Of a DNA stretch of 64,000 bases, positions 37,901-46,674 are shown piece by piece (the first letter of the stretch is position 1; each line of letters opens with the position of its first letter). This stretch comes from Neobacillus piezotolerans. Lineage in GTDB: Bacteria; Bacillota; Bacilli; Bacillales; Cytobacillaceae. The notes beneath the pieces are model-generated. The model had not been told where the DNA came from, did not search any database, and saw only the letters and a list, made by a program, of their open reading frames with translations. Made by a program: the position numbers and the translations under genes. The DNA is taken from contig NZ_QNQT01000003.1 in the NCBI RefSeq assembly GCF_003362805.1, forward strand, positions 248,001-312,000, given 5' to 3'.

Positions 37901-38201
37901 AAACCTTTTTTGTTGTGTCTTTATAGTGGGCAGTGATCTTCTTCTGCACTCCGTATGTCAGCTTCGTAATCATGGCCGTTTCCGGAGTTACGTTCGACGA
38001 AAGGACCTTCTCCCCAAGCAACGCATTTATAAATGTGGACTTTCCCGCATTAAATTCCCCAGTAATTAAAACAGTCAGTTCATCCTTACAGTCTTCCCTA
38101 AGTTCGAATAGGTTCTTCTTTATACTATTAAAAGCTGGATCGCCATCGCTTAAATCCATCCAATTGGCAAGAGCCCCATCCATTTGATCTTTCCAACCCA
38201 A
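34986..38201 (-). CDS. Dynamin-like GTPase 1 with transmembrane helix and extracytoplasmic C-terminal domain (1071 aa)
   Basis: The N-terminal GTPase domain has P-loop GEFNAGKST (residues 48-56), TPETAMITKLTYG, VDTPGLNAKDE (G3) and INRIDELDDEEDE (G4). A coiled-coil stalk runs to about residue 630. It is followed by a basic stop (KKKRAKW) and a single membrane helix at about 637-657 (IGAGTAAALFVSAAIVVDLF). An acidic, low-complexity stretch (EQEQVQTEQQ) leads to about 370 further residues with three similar alpha+beta units. The middle unit (FRQSYMQALNTGNSTLIDDF to the TKYDRLKDY strand) resembles the NTF2-like repeats of TcaA/YvbJ cell-envelope proteins. By the positive-inside rule the tail faces outwards. 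The TTG start has AGAGGTG seven bases upstream. It is the first gene of the dynamin operon. Confidence 0.88.
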   Translation of the reverse strand: MGWKDQMDGALANWMDLSDGDPAFNSIKKNLFELREDCKDELTVLITGEFNAGKSTFINALLGEKVLSSNVTPETAMITKLTYGVQKKITAHYKDTTKKVFEEKWLEQLTAERDGEFKEIRKQLSYVEIQLPIELLKSIAIVDTPGLNAKDEFDHTATTEEFMGRADQVLFLFHAMNVGTATEIKWLKKYNGLGLKPFGIINRIDELDDEEDELDDLIEFNIPRFGPLLQKLIGVSAKEALDSKLSKNDSMFEWSNWRAIDKLIEEFKNQPERKKEMTFRRVSFMLRQLDGELLEKKKALPLFKLKEYSSSESSLKVEFEELESVKEKVEETRVTYKSAVDNWNFILHDTIESVETIEKFLGKFTIHSRNVKAKTSSQNSPSRLWEETRELQFNPYMIARGKNQDEIAELINMEEELKESWELIRASKSIFKLKKIEYHRERLDAYHKERDRLAKKQHELDTQKKLIEKRIKLIVNEVKSVAKEDVSKYSISEKKSTDGFNQKLDTVKQRLTNLSNHELAETGLFLNWLNSFKVSVAVPLLETSFGPENALVYEEVRYLLRNIAGLAKDIPSETFLSQFKFFKGIKKETARDYLLANPPLKMSQLFAYKTYKSLPGVINQGLTKEITAFKKKRAKWIGAGTAAALFVSAAIVVDLFDLKFTKDAFEEAEAVASTGTIEESGDAEGEQEQVQTEQQKNISDDDIWDFFRELYGDRYGYGYEDPDYLSAFFTMDGWNQFIPYLNDITGKERTGLEIIKIENLYGRGMQVSVIETFRRGYSKEFQTKYRLVFSDDGNLQITSFGYEISGGEGVEVADGEIENFLSLFRQSYMQALNTGNSTLIDDFFLEKNQEYSELRDNISSISGKGYTFNEEEFAVLSITKDEANKYTVSTREKFSFIDDYQNTTKYDRLKDYILIVDSLGGFTIDDIIIKETSKQIVAQPTVQLVSVEEVSDYIKRYYVDFVEAFNGNGFPTVQGYYDPEGPAYSSIASYLELVIRENMWMENLEFTIESITQSGDNHYLINVYLVDEYHYQDGTGDRKRVDAEFKVRISDLGEMMISDNPSINIIEKTEF

Positions 38202-38493
38202 CTGCCGACACCTCTAGTCGCATATTGTCATATTTTTGTATAAAATGAAGTTTATGTATTCCTATAGTATATCAAGTAATGCAGACTTGGTTTATTTTTC
38301 CGAAAAATTAAAAAATTTTACATTTGCTCAGCCGCTCTGAAACCACCTCAACTAAATTAAGAGGCTCCAGATAATGAAAAACTTCAAAACAGTGCTAAAC
38401 CCCCCAATGATTGCCATCCTTGATGGGCCCCGCCTGTATTTTCGTTATGATATGATAGTAGAGTTACAAAGCAAGTGAAAGGATGAGCAAGTA

Positions 38494-39546
38494 GTGTCAA
38501 CAACGATAGGCCGAAATGAAAAATGCCCATGCGGGAGCGGCAAGAAGTACAAGAAATGCTGCGGCAAGGGGGCGGTTGTGCAGTTGGACGAGCTGCTCGA
38601 CAAGGAATTGAAAGAGCTCCAGGGCGATATAATACGATATACATGGAGTCACTATGAAAGTGAAATTGAAGATTATTTACAGGAGCACGACAAAAACTTC
38701 GCCATTCCGGACGAAGCAAAAGAAGTGTTTGAATTTTGCGCACTGACCTGGTTTGCCACGTCCCATGCCAAAAACGGAAAAACGGTTATGGATGAATACC
38801 TCGACGCCCATTCAAAAACCATATCCAGGCCAAAGGTAAAAGAAATGGCCGAGGCTTGGAGAAACAGCTACCCTTCTGTCTTCCGGGCAGTCAGCTTGGA
38901 CAATGGCAAGTTCATAATAGTTGAAGATATTTTCACAAACGAAACATCCCAAGTAAAATTACTTGAACGGGAATATCTGCCGGAACAAGGGGATCTCTTG
39001 ATGGCAACTGTCCTTTCTTCAGAGCCCGCAGTGTTTTTTGGGACCTTTTTCAACATCCCCGCCAACTTTGCGGACGAAATTGAACGAGAAATTCTCGCAT
39101 TATATAAAGATACCGGAAGTGGAAATCCAATATCCTTCATGAAAGAATCCTTTCTTCTCGTACTTGAACGCTTTATGTTCCCGGAACCCGTCACCCTATT
39201 GGAAGGTTGGGAATGGCCTTCGCAAAAACACCGTGAAGTTGCGGAAGCATACCAGGAATACATAAAAGAAATTGACGATTCCAAGAAGCTGGCCAACCTC
39301 GGCCTCACCCTTTGGTCCCAATACAGCGCCAAGGCAAACCCCGCCATCCGGAATCCACAAATTTATACAGCCGCACTCATCTATTTGATTCTGTCACATA
39401 GCCAGGTTCCAGTTGCAATTTCCCAAAAGCAACTGGCTGAAGCTTTTGGAACTTCCGCCGGCAGCATCTCCAGCAAATACCGGGACATGAAAAAAGCCCT
39501 CGTAGACGAACTCAAGGAGGTAGAGGCAATAACCACCTCAGCATAA
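38494..39546 (+). CDS. SEC-C metal-binding protein with C-terminal helix-turn-helix-like region
   Basis: The 350-residue protein begins with a SEC-C zinc motif, CPCGSGKKYKKCC (residues 10-22), as in the tail of SecA. Its middle (about 90-230) has no recognised domain. Residues about 285-340 look like a cyclin/TFIIB-like or winged helix segment (IYTAALIYLILSHSQVPVAI then QKQLAEAFGTSAGSISSKYR). The GTG start at 38494 follows AAAGGATG. It is the only plus-strand gene inside the Hsp70/dynamin block and shares its upstream region 38202-38493 divergently with the dynamin operon, so it may regulate that operon. That is inference; SEC-C proteins are functionally diverse. Confidence 0.75.
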   Translation: MSTTIGRNEKCPCGSGKKYKKCCGKGAVVQLDELLDKELKELQGDIIRYTWSHYESEIEDYLQEHDKNFAIPDEAKEVFEFCALTWFATSHAKNGKTVMDEYLDAHSKTISRPKVKEMAEAWRNSYPSVFRAVSLDNGKFIIVEDIFTNETSQVKLLEREYLPEQGDLLMATVLSSEPAVFFGTFFNIPANFADEIEREILALYKDTGSGNPISFMKESFLLVLERFMFPEPVTLLEGWEWPSQKHREVAEAYQEYIKEIDDSKKLANLGLTLWSQYSAKANPAIRNPQIYTAALIYLILSHSQVPVAISQKQLAEAFGTSAGSISSKYRDMKKALVDELKEVEAITTSA

Positions 39547-39555
39547 AGCAATGAT

Positions 39556-39601
39556 AAAGGCACAACAAGAGATTTTTTCACTAACTCCGTGTTGTGCCTT
39601 T
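39556..39601 (+). terminator. Intrinsic terminator of the SEC-C gene
   Basis: AAAGGCACAACA pairs with TGTTGTGCCTTT around a 22-base loop; T-rich DNA follows. Confidence 0.8.
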
Positions 39602-39624
39602 CGCTTTTTTGCATGCAGGTTTTT

Positions 39625-39750
39625 GGAAAAATTGGCCCTTACACCTGGCCTGACCTTTTAGCAAGCCGCCAGCGAATACACACCATTCGCCGTCATCACG
39701 AAAAAGACGCCCCCTTTATAACAGCGCAAGCAGTTATAAAGAGGGCTTTA
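39625..39750 (+). repeat. Composite intergenic repeat, copy D
   Basis: It starts GGAAAAATTGGCCCTTACACC and ends in the near-perfect stem GCCCCCTTTATAAC/GTTATAAAGAGGGC around AGCGCAAGCA. On the minus strand the stem terminates the Hsp70 operon. Confidence 0.8.
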
Positions 39751-39792
39751 TCATTCCATCCATACTTATGGAGCAGCCAAACAGCCCCTTGG

Positions 39793-40989
39793 CTACAAAC
39801 CTGATAAGAAAAATCCAATAACAAGGAGCACTACTACAAGACAACCGAGACAAGACAGTATGGTTTTTATACTGCCTGCTTTGAAGTACCAAATAAACCC
39901 GACAATAATTCCTACAATCGGAGTAAAAATAAATGATGCAATAATACCCAAAACAACAGAAACCAGGATGGATCCTCTTTCTTCCTGATACTGAACGTCT
40001 GCAGATACATTTGATCCAGAAGTTCCTGAATGTGAATTTGTTGATTGATTAGCAGGCTGCGAATCTCCATAGTAAATTAAATCGCTTCTAATATAAGATT
40101 CGGCTTCTTTTAGCCACTCATTTACTTCTGCGAATTCATTTCCATTAATATCTTTTACTAAATAAACCAGTTCTTTAAATCCATTATTACGATTGTCTAG
40201 ACTTTCGCATAAATTCATGATCATTCTTAAGAGAATGATTTTTTCATCACTTGTTTTCGGTAACTCCTGAATCCTCAATATTACCCTTTTATGGTAATTA
40301 AGTTTATCGGCAGCCATTGTAAGAAAGAACAATTCTTGGAGCAATGGAAAATCATAAATGGTTTCTTTCCCTTGTTGTTTTATCTTTTCTTCAAGTGTAA
40401 TAAAGGCTGTATGAAAATTGCCTAAATTTGCATACGCCCTCGCCAGAAATATGCAATAGTTGCTTTCCCCCGGATTTAGCGAGACTAATTTTTTATAATA
40501 TTTCCTTGCAAAGTCATACATCTCCAAATTTAAAAAGGTTTCCCCTAATAATGATAGCGTCATTTCATCATTTGGGTGCATAACCTCTATCTGTAACAAT
40601 ACTCTCTTGGCATCCTCAAATTTTTCAAGACTTATATAGCAAATGGCGATATTTTGCTGAACTGCTAAATCATTGGGATAGGTTTTAAGCATTTTCTCCA
40701 AAGAAATTAAGGCGCTATCATACTGTTCTTTATTCATGGATTCAATTGCATTGGTTAATAGCTTTGAATAGGCACCATCATCTTTTGATTCATGGTCATA
40801 TTTTGCTCTTGATTCTTGATTGGATAAAACCTTATACGCTTTTGTCAGCTCCTGAAACTCAACAGGATGTGTTTCATTCGGGTATTCACGGATTTTTAGG
40901 TAATATGCCTTTTTAATCTCATTACTCGAAGCTTTTTCATCAATATCAAGCAATTCATAATAACTTATTGTTTTAGTAGATTGCACCAT
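39793..40989 (-). CDS. J-like/TPR membrane protein (398 aa), last gene of the Hsp70 operon
   Basis: An N-terminal J-like domain (residues 10-70, YYELLDIDEKASSNEIKKAY then AYKVLSNQESRAKYDHE) lacks the HPD tripeptide. The loop between helices II and III is short and reads KIREYPNETHPVEF. TPR-like helical pairs follow to about residue 290. Then come a Ser/Asn-rich linker and two C-terminal membrane helices (ILVSVVLGIIASFIFTPIVG and ILSCLGCLVVVLLVIGFFL). It would place the J-like domain at the membrane. Homology to the 594-residue protein that starts the operon is clear in the J-like part. A 103-base gap separates it from the preceding TPR gene. Confidence 0.85.
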   Translation of the reverse strand: MVQSTKTISYYELLDIDEKASSNEIKKAYYLKIREYPNETHPVEFQELTKAYKVLSNQESRAKYDHESKDDGAYSKLLTNAIESMNKEQYDSALISLEKMLKTYPNDLAVQQNIAICYISLEKFEDAKRVLLQIEVMHPNDEMTLSLLGETFLNLEMYDFARKYYKKLVSLNPGESNYCIFLARAYANLGNFHTAFITLEEKIKQQGKETIYDFPLLQELFFLTMAADKLNYHKRVILRIQELPKTSDEKIILLRMIMNLCESLDNRNNGFKELVYLVKDINGNEFAEVNEWLKEAESYIRSDLIYYGDSQPANQSTNSHSGTSGSNVSADVQYQEERGSILVSVVLGIIASFIFTPIVGIIVGFIWYFKAGSIKTILSCLGCLVVVLLVIGFFLSGL

Positions 40990-41092
40990 TTCCCATATGA
41001 CTCCTTAATATGCCCTTTTATCTACTGCATTCATTACTGTAAGTGGGTTTCCCCCTAACAAGCAGCCCCATTTGTTATTTCATTTACTTTAC

Positions 41093-42340
41093 TCATAATG
41101 ATTTTGCCTTTTTCGCAGTCCATTCATGAGGGAATTCATTTGCGATTCGGTTTAGCCAGTTTATTGCGTTTTCTTGATCCCCGGACTCCAAATACCTTTC
41201 CGCTCGCAATAGCATTACATCATCAAGATAAGGGGATTGACTATAGGAATCAGAATTTGCGTCGGATTCCTTTAAAAATGAATCCATTTCAGTAATAGCT
41301 CTTTGATCATCCCCGGACTTTATGGCCGATTGAATAAGGAAAAAATGGGCATCATCTGCGAAATAGGGAGTTTTTGAAAGGGATATGCTCTTCCCCAGCT
41401 TTTCTACCGCCGTTTGGTACTGGCCGCTTCTATAATTGTCCAACCCGCTTCGATACTGCTTGAAAGCACCATTCACCTTGATGTCCTCTATGTTCACATC
41501 TGCTAATTCCAGGAGGCCAACAGTTTCACTCTTTTGCTGCAGTTCAGCTGATTGATTGTCCATTTCTGACTGAAGGGCGGAATTTTCCTTTTCAAGTGAT
41601 GCAATCTGTTCCTTTAATGCTTTTTCCTGATTCACACCTTCTAAGCTAGATAGTTCGGGCTTTTCTTTTGATGAAACAGGCTTCGCACCGTCATTATCCA
41701 AAAATCTTTCCACGGCTATACCGGTTGATAACATCAGGATTGCTGCTCCCGCCATCAAAGCCCCCTTCAAAAAACGCGGCTTTTTACGAACGGTTTTATC
41801 ATCTAAAAGGTTTGCTGCGGATTCTAAGTCGATTTCCTTCACTTTCACGGAAATCGACTTGATTGATGGATTATTCCTTACATACTCGGGAACTTCTTCA
41901 AGTGCCTTGTTAAATTGATTGATATCTCCGCAAACGAGTAAGGACAAAAACCATCCCTTATAAATTTCAATGGGGAGGGAGATTCCCTTGCCTTGTTCGA
42001 ACAGATCCAAGAATAGTTGGGGCAGCGAAGCAAAGTCTTTTAGCCTCGCTTTTTCAACCGCTTCGTTATATAAGGTGATAATTCTTTCATAGGTCGGAAG
42101 AGTATCCCGTAGCCGTCCTATCTTTTCCGGTACAGCCGCAACTTCATCAGGTGAAACCTTTTCCCACTGTGCAAGGGCTTCAAATGGCCTCCCGGTAGCA
42201 GCATAGATGAGCCCCAATGCCCAGTGCGATAATCCATGGCCAGTTTGGGACAAGGTTCTCAAAAGACTCTCCGCTTCTGAATAATTGCCTTTTTGGATGA
42301 AGGTTATTGCTTTGTTATAGTTTAAAAGGTTTTCGTTCAT
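41093..42340 (-). CDS. Single-pass TPR protein with extracytoplasmic C-terminal region
   Basis: The ATG at 42340 is preferred to a GTG two codons earlier; both almost abut the Hsp70 stop, so translation is coupled. The 415-residue protein has N-terminal TPRs (NYNKAITFIQKGNYSEAESL; SHWALGLIYAATGRPFEALA) and a basic segment (KKPRFLK). One membrane helix follows near residue 200 (GALMAGAAILMLSTGIAVER). Beyond it are a coiled coil (EQIASLEKENSALQSEMDNQ) and C-terminal TPRs (YRSGLDNYRSGQYQTAVEKL). Topology places the coiled coil and last TPRs outside, like YbgF-type envelope scaffolds. The protein could couple the cytoplasmic Hsp70 cycle to the cell wall side. Confidence 0.82.
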   Translation of the reverse strand: MNENLLNYNKAITFIQKGNYSEAESLLRTLSQTGHGLSHWALGLIYAATGRPFEALAQWEKVSPDEVAAVPEKIGRLRDTLPTYERIITLYNEAVEKARLKDFASLPQLFLDLFEQGKGISLPIEIYKGWFLSLLVCGDINQFNKALEEVPEYVRNNPSIKSISVKVKEIDLESAANLLDDKTVRKKPRFLKGALMAGAAILMLSTGIAVERFLDNDGAKPVSSKEKPELSSLEGVNQEKALKEQIASLEKENSALQSEMDNQSAELQQKSETVGLLELADVNIEDIKVNGAFKQYRSGLDNYRSGQYQTAVEKLGKSISLSKTPYFADDAHFFLIQSAIKSGDDQRAITEMDSFLKESDANSDSYSQSPYLDDVMLLRAERYLESGDQENAINWLNRIANEFPHEWTAKKAKSL

Positions 42341-42348
42341 GGCCACCC

Positions 42349-44085
42349 CTACACAAGCTCGATTAATAAATCAGTCAGTTCTTCTTCAACCCGCTTTACT
42401 CCATTGGTATTGTTGGCGGCTAACTCCCTTTTAAGCTCGGAAAGAAGTTCCTCAATTTTTTGTTTATCAGAAGGACTGGCGTCATTCCTCATTTTTTCAG
42501 CTCGATAAATGACATTTTTTACTTCCTGATAAAGTTCGGACTTGTCCCAATCCTGGTGGACCTTTTCCTTGGCGGCTGCCACTTGCTCATCGGAAAGGAC
42601 ACCTTTTTGTGAACGGATTATGTCCTCCACTACTTTTCCTGTACTTAAAACCTTTGCCCTAACCTGCAGAGTGCCATTAATATCATAGGTAAAGGTCACT
42701 TCGATTTTTTCTTCACCAGCTGGCTTTGGCGGAATACCGTCAAGAGTTATATCATCCGACAGGAGAATATTTCCGCTAACCAAGTGGCTTTCTCCTTGAT
42801 AAACCTTAATGTCTACAGCCTCCTGATGATCAGAAGCAGTGTAATACATTTTTGTTTCAGAAATTGGAATGGTGCTATTACGTGGAATTATTGGGTCAAA
42901 ATAACCCGGCACTATCTGTCCTCCGATGTTTTTAACCACTTCCATCCCAAGTGTATATGGACAAAGATCGATTACCATCAATCCACTCTTTGAATCTATT
43001 TCCCCACTTTTTATGCCGCCTTGTACGGCCGCACCAAGGGCAACGGCTTCATCCGGATTAATGTCTTTCCGTGGTGTTTTTCCGAATTTCCTTTCAACCA
43101 GTTCTTGGATAAGCGGAATTCTTGTCGAACCCCCAATCAGGAGCACTTCTCGTATATCTCTTTCAGTTAACCCCGCATCCTGTAAGGCTTTATCAACTTC
43201 ATGTAAAGTTGAATTCGCCATATCACGGATCAAATTTTCAAATTCACTTCTTGTCAATTCAAAATCAACACTAATAGGCAAGTTATTATAGATTCCAAGG
43301 AATGGAATGTCTATTCTGGTAGACATTTGGGAGGAGAGTAGTTTCTTCGCTTTTTCAGCCGCTTCTTTTAAAATGGCATTCCTCCTCAATTTGTCGGTCT
43401 CATCAGCATTCACGTAAATGTTGTACGCATTCTTCTCCTGGAACCTTTTTTCAATCCAAGCCACAACCGCGTTATCAAAATCCATCCCGCCAAGGTGGTT
43501 GTTACCGGCACTCGCTTTTACCTCAATCACACCATCAAACATTTCTACGACCGATACATCGAAAGTACCTCCGCCAAGGTCATAAACAAGGATATGCTGG
43601 TCCTTCTCCATATTTTCAAACCCAAAGGCAATCGCCGCTGCGGTAGGCTCATTGATAATCCGGTCTACCTTTAAACCTGCAATTTCCCCTGCAATTTTTG
43701 TCGCCTTGCGCTGTGAGTCGGAGAAGTAAGCTGGTACGGTAATTACGGCCTCTGTCACAGGCTCCCCCAGGATTTCCTCCGCGGAAGTCTTTAAATATTT
43801 CAAAATATAGGCGGAAATTTCTTCTGGAGGGTATTCTTTTCCTTTAACGGTTACCTTTTCATCTGTTCCCATTAGCCGTTTTACTTCCATGACTGTCTGG
43901 GTTACGAGTGTTGGATACGCATCTTTTGCCTCCTGGCCAATCACCATTTCTCCGTTTTGGTTAATTTGAAACACGGAAGGGGTCGTTCTCCCGCCCATTT
44001 TATTCACAAGAATTTCTGGCTTTCCATTTTTCAAATAAGCCACGGCTGAATTTGTTGTTCCTAAATCGATCCCTATAATCGTCAT
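42349..44085 (-). CDS. Hsp70-family chaperone (DnaK paralogue, 578 aa)
   Basis: The nucleotide-binding domain is complete: [13 protein letters not shown] at residues 5-17, [31 protein letters not shown] (about 165), and [16 protein letters not shown]. The linker region reads [11 protein letters not shown] instead of the DVLLLDV of DnaK. A substrate-binding beta-domain follows, and the alpha-helical lid is short, so the protein is about 30 residues shorter than DnaK and lacks its acidic tail. The flanking GrpE-like and J-like genes show that this is a dedicated chaperone set apart from the housekeeping dnaK locus. The start follows AAGGGGACA. Confidence 0.92.
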   Translation of the reverse strand: MTIIGIDLGTTNSAVAYLKNGKPEILVNKMGGRTTPSVFQINQNGEMVIGQEAKDAYPTLVTQTVMEVKRLMGTDEKVTVKGKEYPPEEISAYILKYLKTSAEEILGEPVTEAVITVPAYFSDSQRKATKIAGEIAGLKVDRIINEPTAAAIAFGFENMEKDQHILVYDLGGGTFDVSVVEMFDGVIEVKASAGNNHLGGMDFDNAVVAWIEKRFQEKNAYNIYVNADETDKLRRNAILKEAAEKAKKLLSSQMSTRIDIPFLGIYNNLPISVDFELTRSEFENLIRDMANSTLHEVDKALQDAGLTERDIREVLLIGGSTRIPLIQELVERKFGKTPRKDINPDEAVALGAAVQGGIKSGEIDSKSGLMVIDLCPYTLGMEVVKNIGGQIVPGYFDPIIPRNSTIPISETKMYYTASDHQEAVDIKVYQGESHLVSGNILLSDDITLDGIPPKPAGEEKIEVTFTYDINGTLQVRAKVLSTGKVVEDIIRSQKGVLSDEQVAAAKEKVHQDWDKSELYQEVKNVIYRAEKMRNDASPSDKQKIEELLSELKRELAANNTNGVKRVEEELTDLLIELV

Positions 44086-44105
44086 AATTGGTTGTCCCCT
44101 TTTCT

Positions 44106-45170
44106 TTAATCTACTGTAATGACCGTTGCTTTTCTTATGATTTCATTCGTTTCCTTATCTCTAAAGCCGCGTTTATGGACGGAATAGACATGATATTGTT
44201 CGAGGTCTGGAGCATATTGCTGCCTTGATACATTCCCAAGGCTAATCATCGTTTTCCCATCTATAGGCTCACCAAGCACTTTGATTTCCTCAAATCCGTA
44301 TGATTCGAGTGCCTCCAGTGAACGGTTAATAATCATTTCCACCTGCTTTGTAACAGCGTCATTCCCAAGTTGTTGAACAGCCTGAAAAACAGAGTCGATT
44401 TGATCGAACATTTCAAGAGCGAGCATTTTTCCCTTCTTATTGCGGTCTTTCATTTCCTGTACCGCTTTATGAATTTCCCCTTGTTTGTCGGCCTGGATTT
44501 GATCGACAAATTGATCGAACTTCATTTCCAGCTCCTGCAATCCCTTGAAATTAGCCCGGTTTCCTTTTTTAACATCCACTTTAATTGCTTCGATTAGGGA
44601 AACGAGGGATTCATCCATCTCAACGCTTTCCCCCTCATGCACATAAAATTGCTCAAGCTTCGGCAGATTCAGTAACTCCTCAATAAATTCCTCTTGCAGC
44701 GATTTTTCCAATTCAATGTCTCCTCCGTCTATAAAATCCAGCATTTTAAGTTTTAATAGTTTAGCAAGTCTTGCTAGTTCTTCCTGCCAAGGAGAGTCTC
44801 CATTTTTAAAAAAGAATGAGCGTATCTGACTAACATCATCCAAGAAAAAAAGCAAAGTATCTAAAGCCGCAATCCAGCCTACTAGTTTAATTTGGCGGTT
44901 CACGACAGCAATTCCCTGATGGATATCCTGATACGTAACAAAATCATCAAGACTTTCTGGCTCAAAAGATGTTACTGCTTTAGGGCCCTGCTCAATATCG
45001 GATGGCAACGGTTGATCGAATCGCTGTGTGGAGAATGGCTCTGGCCTGCTATGTATAAAAATGTTGGGCCCATTGTCTGCTGGCCCAATTTCCTCAACGG
45101 CATTTCTATCCGAGTTGCTCAGGAATGGCCTTATTATCCTGGGGGATCTTTTTCTTTCATCCGAGTCCAT
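44106..45170 (-). CDS. GrpE-like nucleotide exchange factor with long N-terminal extension
   Basis: The 354-residue protein ends in a GrpE arrangement. A long helix (about residues 205-285, EMKFDQFVDQIQADKQGEIH onward) is followed by a beta-domain in which ALESYGFEEIKVLGEPIDG, LEQYHVYSVHKRGFRD and IRKATVITVD match the conserved strands. The first 200 residues are unlike GrpE: a disordered start and a helical block around LVGWIAALDTLLFFLDDVSQ. The position directly before the Hsp70 gene (20-base gap, GGAGGT site) supports a role as its exchange factor. The extension may recruit the AAA+ or TPR partners. Confidence 0.8.
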   Translation of the reverse strand: MDSDERKRSPRIIRPFLSNSDRNAVEEIGPADNGPNIFIHSRPEPFSTQRFDQPLPSDIEQGPKAVTSFEPESLDDFVTYQDIHQGIAVVNRQIKLVGWIAALDTLLFFLDDVSQIRSFFFKNGDSPWQEELARLAKLLKLKMLDFIDGGDIELEKSLQEEFIEELLNLPKLEQFYVHEGESVEMDESLVSLIEAIKVDVKKGNRANFKGLQELEMKFDQFVDQIQADKQGEIHKAVQEMKDRNKKGKMLALEMFDQIDSVFQAVQQLGNDAVTKQVEMIINRSLEALESYGFEEIKVLGEPIDGKTMISLGNVSRQQYAPDLEQYHVYSVHKRGFRDKETNEIIRKATVITVD

Positions 45171-45192
45171 GCTTTTACCTCCCCTGCCCCAC

Positions 45193-46674
45193 TCATAGCC
45201 TGTTCATCCCATTAATCCCGGCCAACTTCTTGCCAGCCAGCGGCCGATTCTTTTCCACAATGCCCATAATCGTTTCATCCAGGAGATCCAAGTCACCGCC
45301 AGGCAGGTTCCTGGCTTTTTGTTCCATCACAAAGCTCGCCTTTGCCATGATGGCATCCTCGATCATATTCCGGACAAGCCTTCCATTTCCATGCGTTTCA
45401 GGGTATCTTAGAGTCGTCTTGCCTACCATCCGCCTGAAAGTAGTTGAGGCGGATGGAGTCATTATGTAATCCCGCTGATGCAAGAGCAAATTTGTGATTT
45501 CCATTAACTCATCGAGGCTATAATCCGGAAATTCGATTTGATTTTTGAATCTTGACTGAAGGCCGGGATTGGAATCAATGAAGGTTTTCATTTCATTCGG
45601 ATAACCCGCCAAAATCACGACCATGTTGTTGCGGTCGTCTTCCATCGATTTGACCAAAGTATCAATGGCTTCAATCCCGAAATCGCTGGACGCGCTTCCT
45701 CTGACTAGGGAGTAAGCCTCATCAATAAACAAAACTCCGCCTTTTGCTTCCTTTATTTTGTTCATCGTTTTGATTGCGGTCTGGCCTACATATTCTGCGA
45801 CTAAATCTGAACGGCCTACCTCGACGAGATGTCCCTTTGAAAGAACTCCAATGGCTTTAAGGATATTCGCGACAAGTCTTGCCACGGTCGTTTTTCCCGT
45901 CCCAGGATTCCCGGAGAAAACCATGTGCAGGCTAATCTTTTCCGTTTTAAAGCCTTGCTCCTGCCTTAGTTTGTTAAAGGATACCCAATTGGTAATGTCT
46001 TTAATTTTCCTTTTTACCTCGTCAAGGCCTATGAGCTGCTCGAGTTCTCCAATCGCTTTTTCAAGTGATACTTCTTCCGGGACTTTATCAAGTGCCAAGG
46101 TTAGGTCCTCTCGGTTAGAAATTGCCTTTTGAAGTTCATCCACCCAGGCAAGGATGTAGTTGGCCTGTTCAACCGCACCGTGTTCGCTGACCGCTGAATT
46201 AATTACAAGCCTCACCCTTTTTAAACTGGAAGTTATATCTATTACATTTGCTGCCGATATCCTTTCAAGATTCACTTTGATGTCTTTGCTTACGTATAAA
46301 TTATGTACCTTTAAAGTCGCATGGGCATATTGTATAAACCGTTCGATGCTGTCTGTCGATTCGGTAATCCCTGAAAACCATTCGCGCTCAGCCCATTCCT
46401 CTTGGTTTTCCTCTTCATATAGTTGGGCAAGGTCTTCGTACCAAGAACCGATTTTCTTTTTCAACACATTCATACAATGAAAGTAATCTCCAAGAACCGA
46501 GTATTCCCGGGTTTGGATTTTTCTTTCAATGTGATCCATTATCTTAAAAACAAGGCGATGTGACCGGAAAAAATGACTCTTAATCAGCTCTTTATCCTTT
46601 GAGGAAAAGGCTGCCTGCATATCTTCTTCAAGATCGGCAAAAGAGTCATAAATCATCTTTAAACGTTCTTCCAC
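45193..46674 (-). CDS. AAA+ ATPase, CbbX/SpoVK-like
   Basis: The 493-residue protein has an N-terminal helical domain (residues 1-215) of unknown type and a C-terminal AAA+ module. Walker A GNPGTGKTTVARLVA lies near residue 254, Walker B GGVLFIDEAYSL near 312, sensor 1 VVILAGYPNEM, the arginine-finger segment NPGLQSRFKNQIEF, and sensor 2 GNGRLVRNMIEDA. This is the CbbX/SpoVK/ESX-EccA clade, hexameric remodelling ATPases. Its start overlaps the end of the J-like/TPR gene by 16 bases. In the operon it could disassemble or remodel complexes delivered by the Hsp70. Confidence 0.9.
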   Translation of the reverse strand: MEERLKMIYDSFADLEEDMQAAFSSKDKELIKSHFFRSHRLVFKIMDHIERKIQTREYSVLGDYFHCMNVLKKKIGSWYEDLAQLYEEENQEEWAEREWFSGITESTDSIERFIQYAHATLKVHNLYVSKDIKVNLERISAANVIDITSSLKRVRLVINSAVSEHGAVEQANYILAWVDELQKAISNREDLTLALDKVPEEVSLEKAIGELEQLIGLDEVKRKIKDITNWVSFNKLRQEQGFKTEKISLHMVFSGNPGTGKTTVARLVANILKAIGVLSKGHLVEVGRSDLVAEYVGQTAIKTMNKIKEAKGGVLFIDEAYSLVRGSASSDFGIEAIDTLVKSMEDDRNNMVVILAGYPNEMKTFIDSNPGLQSRFKNQIEFPDYSLDELMEITNLLLHQRDYIMTPSASTTFRRMVGKTTLRYPETHGNGRLVRNMIEDAIMAKASFVMEQKARNLPGGDLDLLDETIMGIVEKNRPLAGKKLAGINGMNRL

